NCBI GenBank assembly: GCA_964387645.1
Contig: CAYLYM010000008.1
Span: 1-60,524, forward strand
From: CAYLYM01 sp964387645
Lineage (GTDB): Bacteria; Calditrichota; Calditrichia; RBG-13-44-9
Reading direction: 5' to 3'
Length of the DNA: 60,524 nucleotides
Under the pieces are notes generated by a model that was not told the DNA's origin, searched no databases, and saw only the letters and a program-made list of their open reading frames with translations. The position numbers were made by a program, and so were the translations under genes. Every line of letters starts with the position of its first letter. Positions within the stretch are counted from its first letter, which is position 1. This document shows positions 1 to 8,471 of this stretch, in pieces.

Positions 1-899
1 TATTGCTGATAAATATGGTCTGGATATTCAATTTGTTAATCCTCGGATAGATCCTTCTTTTTCTTTTATGACACTCGATCAAGATGGTAAAATTTGCTTG
101 GATTGTTTTTCTCCATATGCCATGGTCGGATTAATCCAGCACAAGGATAAATTCGATATAGCTTTTTGTAACGACTTGAATTATGATCGTCACGGTATTG
201 TTACACGAACAATGGTGACTAATGAATCCTAACCATTATTTGTCTGTAGCGGTTTTGTATATGTTCCAGCATCGACCGTCCTGGCCTACAGAATCAGCAA
301 TAGGGAAAACGCTTGTTTCTAGTTCTATGATAGACAGAGTAACATATTATTTAAGACGGTCACTGGTAGAAGTACAAGTGGGTTTCTGATGGTTTATTCA
401 ATGGTTCACTGGGTTTTGGTGGTGAAGAGAGCGCGGGAGCGGCATTTTTAAGAAAGTATGGTACAGTATGGACCACACATAAAGATGGAATAATTATGGA
501 TCTGTTAACAGCAGAAATTACCGCAGTGACAGAAAAAGACCCGGCAGAACATTATCGGCGGCAGGAAGAATTGTTTGGTTGCCCTGTTTATGAACGTATT
601 GATGCGCCTGTTTTTCCCGAACAAGAGGTGTTTGGAAACCTCTCACCAGATCAAATTCCGGCAGATAAACTTGCGGGTGAGATGATTGAAGCGAAATTGA
701 CCAGAGTCCGGGAAATGATGCACCTATCGGTGGATTGAAGATAATTACAAAAAATGGCTGGTTTGCAGCACGAACTTCGGGGACAGAAGACATTTATAAA
801 ATTTATTCTGAATCTTTCAAAGGGAAAGAGCATCTAAAAAATATTCAGGAAGAAGCACAATTATTAATCTCTAAACTTTTTGCTAAATATGGTGTATAA
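1..899 (+). pseudogene. pgm: phosphoglucomutase (alpha-D-glucose-specific), 3' part, decayed
   Basis: Read across three frames, this stretch matches the C-terminal half of Pgm, which interconverts glucose-1-phosphate and glucose-6-phosphate. Recognisable segments in order are YDRHGIVT (stop at 230-232), MNPNHYL with GKTLVSSSMIDRV (frame starting at 222, stop at 387-389), GFGGEESAGA with the long 388-738 frame, and GWFAARTSGTED, the phosphate-binding loop, in a fourth segment ending at 899. The breaks are a one-base insertion near 222, a net loss of about 11 bases at 386-388 that removes the KWFV codons, and a one-base loss near 706. An 11-base loss is hard to blame on a simple read error, so decay is favoured. 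The start lies outside the window. I compared with the E. coli Pgm sequence from memory. Confidence 0.88.
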
Positions 900-1058
900 T
901 ATTTAATTTTGGTTCTGGTTGTGATTTCTATTTTAGATTAAAAATCCTTTGAAACTAATACGCATTACAAAAGTATATAAGTAAAATTTATTTTTCCAAA
1001 TAAATGACATTATATTTGTTGATTTAAAAGTTTAAAAGATCAAATAGGTAGGAGTAAA

Positions 1059-1517
1059 ATGTCTATTTTTAGTTCAAAGGGCATCAGTAGAATTGAACAG
1101 CCTGAGAAATTTACTTTTGGCTGGTATGTTAGATTCCGATATCATGGACAGGTTAAATCCAAGTTCTTTAGTGATAAAAAATATGGTGGGCGCGACAAGG
1201 CTTTCATGAAAGCCAAAAGTTACTACAAGAAGCAAATGAGAAGGATCTTCAAAAAAATCACCGGGGAGGAAGTCAAACGAATTCCCAATACAATTTTAGT
1301 CACAAAGCATAAAAGCAATAATACCGGGATTGTTGGAATACAGAAAATCAAACGAAAAAGAAAAACTGGCGGATACTATAGAGCTTATCGGGTGGCGTGG
1401 AAAGAAGGGGACAAAGTTAAAACAAAATTTTTTTCTATAGAAAAATATGGAGATAAAGAAGCCTTTGCCATGGCGCGTCGATTTAAGAAGGAAATATTGT
1501 TCCGTAATGTTAAATAA
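1059..1517 (+). CDS. protein with two AP2-like DNA-binding repeats
   Basis: A 152-residue, very basic protein made of two copies of one motif. Repeat 1 (about residues 10-60) has a W-Y-V-R-F strand, then KSKFFSDKKYGG and a helix DKAFMKAKSYYKKQ. Repeat 2 (about 88-148) begins GIVGIQ and has YRAYRVAW, KTKFFSIEKYGDKEA and a helix MARRFKKEI. The three-strand-plus-helix pattern with K.KFFS..KYG..EA is that of bacterial AP2/integrase-type DNA-binding domains, which otherwise occur in homing endonucleases and phage proteins. No nuclease motif is present, so it is probably a stand-alone DNA-binding protein. The gene has a plausible ribosome site (TAGGAG about 6 bases before ATG). It is isolated, with non-coding DNA on both sides. 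Function unknown. Confidence 0.75.
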   Translation: MSIFSSKGISRIEQPEKFTFGWYVRFRYHGQVKSKFFSDKKYGGRDKAFMKAKSYYKKQMRRIFKKITGEEVKRIPNTILVTKHKSNNTGIVGIQKIKRKRKTGGYYRAYRVAWKEGDKVKTKFFSIEKYGDKEAFAMARRFKKEILFRNVK

Positions 1518-2106
1518 ACCGAGTTTAAATTAAAAACTAATTGAGCAAATTCTAACGATAATAATAAATATATTTTGGTGCAGTCTGGCAACACTATTGT
1601 TTTTTAGGGAAAAGGCTCTTGCAAGATTCTTCCAAAAGGTTTCTCAGTTTACATTTTCTATAAGTGTAGGTTTTTCGGTTAAATTGATTTGAACAAAACG
1701 AAGGCATTTTTGATTAAAAAATTATATACATTTTAAATAAAAATCTTCCTTGTTACTTTAATTTTTATAAGAAGTTTTCTTTTTATCTATATCTAATTAT
1801 TGGAAAGAGTGATCTACGAGAAGGAATCTATAAAAATTTCAAATATTTTTATTATTTTAATAATTTATTTTTTGCCTATATGAGGATTTTTAAATATTTA
1901 CATTAAAAGTTTTTTGGTATTATAAAGGTATTATGAAAAATAAGATATCTTTTGAAAGATAAATTAAGTAACCTACCTAAAGAAATACAAAATTACCTCT
2001 AATCCTATCTGGTAATATCCAGATACACTTATTGCATCACCCTTTTCATAAAATCCGTTTTTTCAATTTTTTATATAACTGTCTCCGGTGCAATGGTAAA
2101 TTGTGC
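1518..2106. other. non-coding AT-rich gap
   Basis: No credible reading frame, tRNA or clear hairpin was seen. It is extremely AT-rich and lies between a plus-strand gene and the 3' end of a minus-strand gene. Confidence 0.6.
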
Positions 2107-2472
2107 TTATGGACCCTTGATAATCAGTTTTTTAGTCTTATGATCATGGATTTCAAATCGAATTAATCCCTTTTTAATTTTGATACAGTCTGTGCGGGTT
2201 TTGAGAAACAACTTAATCTCTTTAACTTGTTTGTTTTCTTTAATAATCTGGCAACGAACATTTTCATGACGTTCCGGTTCGTCCTCGTTCCAGGGATAGA
2301 TAATATAAACATCTACATTATTGTACATGTTTTTTGGAAGTTTTACCGTGTCCGACTTGGTTGTGTCCTGACTTACGAATGAATCTGCCAATAAATAAGA
2401 GTTAGGACGTAAAATCATTAGAATTGTAAAAAGATTCAAATATATTAATGAATGAAATAAGCGTTTATACAT
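2107..2472 (-). CDS. small exported protein, unknown function
   Basis: A 121-residue protein with an N-terminal hydrophobic segment (about residues 8-30) that could be a Sec signal peptide, followed by a soluble domain with alternating charged and hydrophobic residues suggestive of a beta-sandwich (VDVYIIYPW, RFEIHDHKTKKLIIKG). The start is well supported by AAAGGGGG a few bases before ATG. I recognise no family. It stands alone, with gaps on both sides. Confidence 0.6.
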   Translation of the reverse strand: MYKRLFHSLIYLNLFTILMILRPNSYLLADSFVSQDTTKSDTVKLPKNMYNNVDVYIIYPWNEDEPERHENVRCQIIKENKQVKEIKLFLKTRTDCIKIKKGLIRFEIHDHKTKKLIIKGP

Positions 2473-2755
2473 ATTACCCCCTTTAATTTATTTATAACAC
2501 GCTTATTTCGTTTATTATTCAAATTGTAATTTTTTTTCTCCTATCATTTAGTGCACTATAATTTACAATAAAATTTTCAAATTATGAAATTATTATTAGT
2601 ATTTTTAAATATTATAATATTTTTTCTCAAAAAAGTTCGTGTTTTTATTATTAGTCTTATCTAAAGTGTGCTACTGAATTTATTTTTTCTGTTGACCATT
2701 TGTAGGGATTGAATTAAAAATAAATAAAGAAAAAGAGATAAAAGGATTATAGATT

Positions 2756-4780
2756 TTACAAAGCTTTTTTTTCGAAGTGAATTACAATTTCCTGTAGATC
2801 CATCTTTCTTACCTCTTCCAGATATTTTTGAAATTTTTGATATTGTTCGGGTTCAATGTGTTTTCCAGGTAGGCGATATTGAGATGTATATAAAAGAGTG
2901 TTTTTCTCTACTTGCCATTTCCATTTGGCCGTGCCATAATCAGAGTGAACAGAATCACGGTATAGATTATCTTGGGCGACGATATTTACAGGTAAAGAAA
3001 CAGAAAGACTGAGCTTTTTAATTAGACCATAACGCCAACGAATAGGATACTTCCGATAAGGAGATCGAAATATGTCGGGTAACTCAAGTGAGAGAATTTT
3101 TCCTGGTTGGATGATTATTTCTTTTTCTCTTTTTAACGCGAAAGTATTGGTATGAAATATATAAGAAATTTCAAAAGGATCTTCTACAGGAAACATACCT
3201 CGAATGGCAAATGAATCGAGTACTGCGCCCGAACATTTTTTAGCTAAATAAGATTCCAACCATTCTCTTTTTTCATTTGTAGATGCATTATAGAAGTTGT
3301 TTCGCATTTCAACTGCAATGGCGCCCCACCAACGAGAACTACCTTTAATTTTGGCTGAACCATTGGAAGAAAGTTGTACATTCCAGTCTATAATTAAGCG
3401 ATTTCTGTCCAGAGGAGTTCTGGGAGTAAAACGAATTTCACCTCTGCCATTTTCATCAACCACAAGCGCTGGGAGGCCCTGATCATACCATGGAAGGTCT
3501 CCAAATGGACAGTTTTTATCAGTGGCATCCATCCAAATACCACTATCTCCTAGGGTTGGACAATAAGCAATGGCGTGATTGAATTGAAACGGTGATGGCA
3601 GCGAAGTATCAGGATAACCATTTTGCCAGGTACTGATGAGAACTTCTCGAACATCCAGGCCAACTTCTCTGGCCAATGAACAAATTAAAGTGCTCATGTC
3701 TTTGCAATCACCATATCGGTTCTGGAGAACTTGCTCAGCAGGATAAGGCTGAAAACCACCAATACCAATTTCAACAGCGATATAGCGAACTTTGTCGCGC
3801 ACCCATTCATAGATTTTTCTTAGTTTATCCATATCATCTTTTGCTCCTGTGGTGATTTTTAGGGCCAGTTGTTTGACGCTTTCTCCTGCCTTCATTTGGG
3901 GGTGAGCCAATTGTTTATACCATTTAGCCACATCCTCCCAGGTATTCATACCCACCGGCGAAAAAGCAATGTGTGCAGCAATTTCTTTCATTGGCGGCAT
4001 GCCAAACTCTTTCTCTATAGGTGGTACATGGCGTGTTTCCCAGACGTAAGTTGATTTAAATCCTTTAGGAGCTTCTTGTACTTTTGGTTCAATTTCTATA
4101 CCATAAACATGGTAATTTATATCCAAATCAGAAGGTTTGACCAGAGCGAAACGTGAAATTACTGTTGGTATTTCGGATTGGAAGGCCCAGAAGTGTCGTA
4201 AAGTCCACGACTCAATTCGCAAACGATATTTATACTCGATCACCGTGCCATCTTCTACTGCTGGCATGGTGAAAATCTTAGCTCGTTGATCAGAATAAAA
4301 AACAAAGTTAGGGTAAAGAGTGATATCGTAGATATTTTCTTTTTTTAATTCAGTAATCTTTCCATCTGGCGAAATTGTACGGGCTTTGATTTCTTCGATC
4401 TGAGTTTCAGGTGTGTAAGCTATTAATATGTTTGCATATTTATGTCCACGGTGGTTCAAAATTTTATAAATCCGATGCTGCTCAAAAATACTAAAACCCT
4501 CCTGGCTGCCGCTTCCAAATATTTCTATTTTTCCTTCATCAAGAAGCATTACTGCTCCTGCATTTGGATAATTCTCAGAACCAGGTAAATTGTTAAGGTC
4601 AAAATCCTTCCAATCGATAAGTCGCGACCACTGGCTTTCAGTTGTACAAGAAAGTAAAAAGATTGAGATAAAGATAATTAAAAAAAGTCGTTTTAATTTT
4701 CTTAGTAACAGTGGGCAGACCATGAATTTTGTTCTAAAAAAATATTTGAATGGAAAAGAAAGACCCAATAATCTTGCCAT
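2756..4780 (-). CDS. DUF3857/transglutaminase-like lipoprotein
   Basis: A 674-residue protein. A hydrophobic segment ends in a lipobox, LLSC, with the lipidated Cys at residue 45. Starting at Met20 gives a normal 26-residue signal, so Met20 (position 4723) may be the true start; neither start has a strong ribosome site. Residues about 75-290 fit DUF3857. Residues about 315-430 form a transglutaminase-like core with the expected triad: Cys359 in YGDCKDMS, His402 in FNHAIAY and Asp418 in WMDATD. The C-terminal 200 residues are beta-rich, as in DUF3858. Such proteins sit in the envelope of Bacteroidota-type bacteria; their substrate is generally unknown. It is a single gene with no close neighbours. 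Confidence 0.85.
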   Translation of the reverse strand: MARLLGLSFPFKYFFRTKFMVCPLLLRKLKRLFLIIFISIFLLSCTTESQWSRLIDWKDFDLNNLPGSENYPNAGAVMLLDEGKIEIFGSGSQEGFSIFEQHRIYKILNHRGHKYANILIAYTPETQIEEIKARTISPDGKITELKKENIYDITLYPNFVFYSDQRAKIFTMPAVEDGTVIEYKYRLRIESWTLRHFWAFQSEIPTVISRFALVKPSDLDINYHVYGIEIEPKVQEAPKGFKSTYVWETRHVPPIEKEFGMPPMKEIAAHIAFSPVGMNTWEDVAKWYKQLAHPQMKAGESVKQLALKITTGAKDDMDKLRKIYEWVRDKVRYIAVEIGIGGFQPYPAEQVLQNRYGDCKDMSTLICSLAREVGLDVREVLISTWQNGYPDTSLPSPFQFNHAIAYCPTLGDSGIWMDATDKNCPFGDLPWYDQGLPALVVDENGRGEIRFTPRTPLDRNRLIIDWNVQLSSNGSAKIKGSSRWWGAIAVEMRNNFYNASTNEKREWLESYLAKKCSGAVLDSFAIRGMFPVEDPFEISYIFHTNTFALKREKEIIIQPGKILSLELPDIFRSPYRKYPIRWRYGLIKKLSLSVSLPVNIVAQDNLYRDSVHSDYGTAKWKWQVEKNTLLYTSQYRLPGKHIEPEQYQKFQKYLEEVRKMDLQEIVIHFEKKAL

Positions 4781-5042
4781 CTTAATCTCAGATTAAATTC
4801 ATTAAGATTAAAGATTATATTCTTAAGCAAATTAATTAAAGTTACTGCCCGATTCAACTTTTACGTGTGACATTTTTTAAAATAATAACCTATTTACATG
4901 TTTTGTTAGATTTGAGCTTATTCAAAATAAGAAAGTTAATAAAAAAGGCGAATGCAAAATATTTATCTTTAATATCATCATTTTTTCCAATGAGTTCCAA
5001 TTCTAACTTTTTAGGAACAATGGAAAATGATTATAGAAGAAG

Positions 5043-5564
5043 TTAATTTCTTTTTAAACCAAATTTATTGCTTTTTATGAGAAAAAGTATAACGATTAAA
5101 GAAATCAAAAAGCCTAAGAAATAACCTATAATATATCTAAACCATATTTGGGAAGGATTATAAAGAATTTCAGTAAACTCGTGGAATCTTATCTCAATTT
5201 GTTCTTCAGACATATCTGATAAAATAATTTCTTGTTCTGTTAATTTTTGAAGAAAATTTTTCCAGTCAGGATTAATAAAGTAGCAGTAGATGATAAAAAA
5301 TATGGTAAAAATCAACAGACCAGTAAAAAATATTACTGTATCAAATTGTAATCCTTGCCGCCAGGTTAAGAAGGTTTCTTCTTCCCTGGTATAATGTCTT
5401 TTTATTGCCATATAGACGGTTATTACAGGTATTAATGCGCTAAGATAGCTAGTGTATTTTCCGATGTTTAGATATGTGGTATGAAAACCCAGAACAAATT
5501 CTAAAGTAAAACATAGAATTGTAGCAAATCCTGCGATAATGCCAAATTGTATGTCTATTCGCAT
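5043..5564 (-). CDS. DUF4199-like integral membrane protein
   Basis: A 173-residue protein with four hydrophobic segments (about residues 6-26, 36-54, 75-97 and 142-165). A short charged loop AIKRHYTREEE follows TM2, and there is a longer loop of roughly 45 residues between TM3 and TM4. That arrangement and the YxxG-S-LI.V..VYMAIK pattern match DUF4199, a membrane family of unknown function common in FCB-group bacteria. No ribosome site is evident before the ATG. No neighbours suggest a role. Confidence 0.65.
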   Translation of the reverse strand: MRIDIQFGIIAGFATILCFTLEFVLGFHTTYLNIGKYTSYLSALIPVITVYMAIKRHYTREEETFLTWRQGLQFDTVIFFTGLLIFTIFFIIYCYFINPDWKNFLQKLTEQEIILSDMSEEQIEIRFHEFTEILYNPSQIWFRYIIGYFLGFLISLIVILFLIKSNKFGLKRN

Positions 5565-6658
5565 ATGAATTAAATTTTTTATAAATATAATAAAGAAAAT
5601 ATTCTTTCAACATAAAAATAAATTCAAAATTTCTCTGATTTTTTAATTGAAACCAATGTTTTAATTTTCAACCGATTAAATTTGGCGGATAATACTATTC
5701 GCAAACCTATTTTAAGAAATTTCGAACAATTTTATAGCCATCGAATTCGTTCATAAGTAAAACGATAGAGTTAATGCAAGTTGATTTTTCAATAATTTTA
5801 TTTAAAATGTTTACTTATGAAATATGAGTTTGTACCCTCGTTCTGCATTAGCAAAACTTTTTGTAATGACAGTTTTATTGATTCTTCAAAGCTCTCTTTA
5901 TTATAATTTATAATTAATCTCCACTTTACCTAACTTTCTATTTTCTTTTTATTCCAATTCACAACCTCCTAAAGATATTCATAAATTTTCTTATCCCGAA
6001 TAATTCATGAATATTCGCTATTTACAAGGAATTCAGGGTAATCCGAAAATTTCCCAGTTTCAGATGATTACAGTTATTTATTTGATACTATTATAATCGG
6101 TGTGCTCTATTTTGTGTTTATGAATTTTTTAAGCTATATATAAAAAATCTCTACATTTTACCTCTTTTGACCCACTTTTTCCGTCATTCTGTCATACTCT
6201 TTTCTTTCGTTCTTCCTTCGTTCCTCGTTCGTAGTCTATCGGTGGTATGCCAAAATGATAGTTAGAAGCATTTGATATAGAAAATCCGAAAATTGAAAAT
6301 GATCAATTTACAAAGATTCTATTTTTTCAAAGGTTCCTGGTTGGTAATGGTAAGTTCACCCTAAAAAAATTTTGGGATTGCCCCTAACAGAGCCGAAAGA
6401 CCCCTAACTTATTAAAAATTAAGAGATCTTTCACTTTGTTCAGAATAATATTTATGTGCAAACTACCTTTTTAGGGCGAACTCAAATTATTTTAAAAAAA
6501 TTCAACTTTTTTAGTCAGGTTAATTTTCTTAAAAACAAGTAGTAGAATAATATAGCTTGTTCATCCAGAGAAAAAAATGAACCTGTCATTTAAAAATATT
6601 TTTAATTTACCCGATGAAAGATTTATTGATCACTGCAAATAAATATCTATTGTTTGAC
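5565..6658. other. long non-coding AT-rich region between two minus-strand genes
   Basis: About 1.1 kb with no supportable gene. It holds a pyrimidine-rich stretch near 6190-6235 built from TTCNTTCG-like units, and an inverted-repeat pair at 6352-6486 that is listed separately. Confidence 0.6.
6352..6486. repeat. inverted repeat pair, possible small mobile-element remnant
   Basis: The segment AGTTCaCCCTAAAAA at 6353-6367 faces its near-perfect inverse, TTTTTAGGGcGAACT, at 6468-6482 (14 of 15 bases pair). The 100 bases between are non-coding and hold two similar CCCCTAAC motifs (6380 and 6410). A short non-coding segment with matching ends suits a MITE-like element or a long hairpin. No target-site duplication was found, so the nature is uncertain. 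Confidence 0.4.
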
Positions 6659-7555
6659 TTATTGTAAATCCTGAATGGTTTTTTTTACCGGAAGAAGCAA
6701 CACATCACCATCTCTTATCCTATCCAAATCTTTTCTAGTATGAAACTGATTGTTATGTTCCACAATCCAATCCAGAGTTTGATTAAATTTTGATGAACCC
6801 ATTGGAAATAAAAGATTTGCTAGGGAGCTGATCCAGTATTTTTTACCGTAGCCAATTTTTACCCAAATTGGATGCGTTCCATTTTGAAATTGGTTAACCA
6901 TTTCTTTATAATCAGTAATGGGCCTGTTGGGAGAGGCACTGATGGAGGCAGTTTGTCCAAAATCAGGATCGGGTAGTAAATCTACCTGTTCCGGGGACAA
7001 GAAATCTTGCAAAGAAGTGAGACTGTCTTTCTTTTTGTTAAGAAAATCAGTAAGTTGGGGTGATTTGGTTGGAACCTTTTCCTTCTGGTCTCTGAGTAAA
7101 GGATTTGGCGTCATATTTAATTTATAATCCCATAGTTTTACTTTACTCTCTTTCAATCTTTTCGCCTTTTGGATCATTTCCATATAGAGAGAATCCCTTT
7201 TGCTTGGTTTCCTTCTATTTTTTTTCTGGAGTAGTTTTGAATTTTGAATTGAGTCCTTATTTTGAATTGGTCTTGATGTATCTGGCAAATTGTATCGGAT
7301 TGCTTCGCCAGCGATGGCGAACTCTAAAGGAATCTTATTATAAATTTTATTCCGCTCAGGCTGGGTTGAGGATGAATTATTTAGTGAAGATTTAATGGAA
7401 TGAGAACAGGAAAATGAAAGTAAAAAACCGAAAAATAAAAAAACTGAAAATGTTCCTTTTAAAATATAAATTTTAATTTTTCTCATGTTTAATTTGTCTT
7501 TTTCAATATTATTTCTGTTTTCAGTTTCAGGCCATGAATCAAATGTATAAATCAT
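6659..7555 (-). CDS. lipoprotein with C-terminal LysM-like segment
   Basis: A 298-residue protein with a signal segment ending in LLSFSC, a likely lipobox. Starting at Met24 (position 7486) gives a standard 27-residue lipoprotein signal and is more natural than the first Met, although neither has a clear ribosome site. Residues about 60-200 are polar, rich in Ser, Lys and Asp, and look disordered. The last 60 residues (LDWIVEHNNQF ... DRIRDGDVLLLP) have the LysM-like pattern of a W-x-I-x-x-x-N start and an ending I-x-x-G-D-x-L-x-L-P. That suggests peptidoglycan binding, with the rest acting as a tether. Gene-poor surroundings give no further clue. Confidence 0.6.
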   Translation of the reverse strand: MIYTFDSWPETENRNNIEKDKLNMRKIKIYILKGTFSVFLFFGFLLSFSCSHSIKSSLNNSSSTQPERNKIYNKIPLEFAIAGEAIRYNLPDTSRPIQNKDSIQNSKLLQKKNRRKPSKRDSLYMEMIQKAKRLKESKVKLWDYKLNMTPNPLLRDQKEKVPTKSPQLTDFLNKKKDSLTSLQDFLSPEQVDLLPDPDFGQTASISASPNRPITDYKEMVNQFQNGTHPIWVKIGYGKKYWISSLANLLFPMGSSKFNQTLDWIVEHNNQFHTRKDLDRIRDGDVLLLPVKKTIQDLQ

Positions 7556-8471
7556 GACATATTCAAAGAATCGACCTTTTTTTGTAAAACTTAATTTTTA
7601 ATTGCTGTTCGATTAAAATTGCTGCGGACCAGATCTGGCCGGTTATTGCATGCCAAAATGAATTTTTCTTTCGCTCAAACCCGCAGTGGTGCCCCTCCCA
7701 GGTGAAGTTGTAATTATCTGGTTTTGAAGTTAATAATTCAAGTTTTCAAGTTAAACCACCTTTTTTAAAATATTTTCTGTCAAAAGTCTATAGGTTCAGG
7801 TTTTATTGTTTATCGAATAATTATCTTTGTTTAATAAAATAAGGGTGATTTAATTAATACCACAATCTTTGCAAGTTGTTAACAAGTTTATCTGCCTGAA
7901 TGGAGCAATAGGCAGTGCCTTGTTAAACTATTATTTTACTCTGTCGAACATATTGTTGCACAATTCTACCAAACAGGCGTCTTAATGATATTATTTGTTT
8001 TGAAAATGAAATTTACAAGAATTATAATAGAATAGGTCTGGCGGAATCGGTCAAATGGTGTGCAAAAATGTTTTTCATAATGTTGCTCATTTATGTAGAA
8101 TAAGATTGAATAACTGGAAGCTTTCTTTAAATCCAGATGGTTTATTCTGTTCTGAAAAGTTTTCAGATAGTGATAGATTTTTTTATAAACTTTAAGCCTT
8201 TTTATGAAAAAATAACATAGTTACAAATTGCTTCCAACAAGAAGAACCTTCAATCGCTTTATTAGATTTTCTCTCGGCTACCATTTGGGTAAACTCGGGC
8301 TTAGGAAATAAGAATTTGACTTTATATGCATATAACTTAGGTCGAAATATGACTTTTCCAGGGATTTTTTAGTGGTTATAAAAAGTTGATTTTAAGATTG
8401 AGTGATATGAAGAAAGCATATCGGGCTGAGATTTATTTAAAACTTCAGATTCCCAATTTAAAAGAGAATTT
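7556..8471. other. non-coding region, 0.9 kb
   Basis: No gene supported. A GC-richer patch at about 7620-7715 stands out from the AT-rich background, and a long hairpin at 7879-7929 is listed separately. The region lies downstream of the AddA-like gene and upstream of the lipoprotein gene, both on the minus strand, so it should carry the lipoprotein promoter. Confidence 0.5.
7879..7929. other. long two-part hairpin in non-coding DNA
   Basis: TTAACAAG at 7880-7887 pairs with CTTGTTAA at 7919-7926, and inside it CTGCCT (7892-7897) pairs with AGGCAG (7909-7914) around a 12-base loop. There is no T-run beside it, so it does not look like a standard terminator. It may be part of a small RNA or the end of a lost mobile element. 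Confidence 0.35.

Noticed and set aside
6190..6235. TTCGTTC-rich stretch as a possible CRISPR or tandem repeat
   Set aside because: Units are too short and irregular, with no spacer structure.
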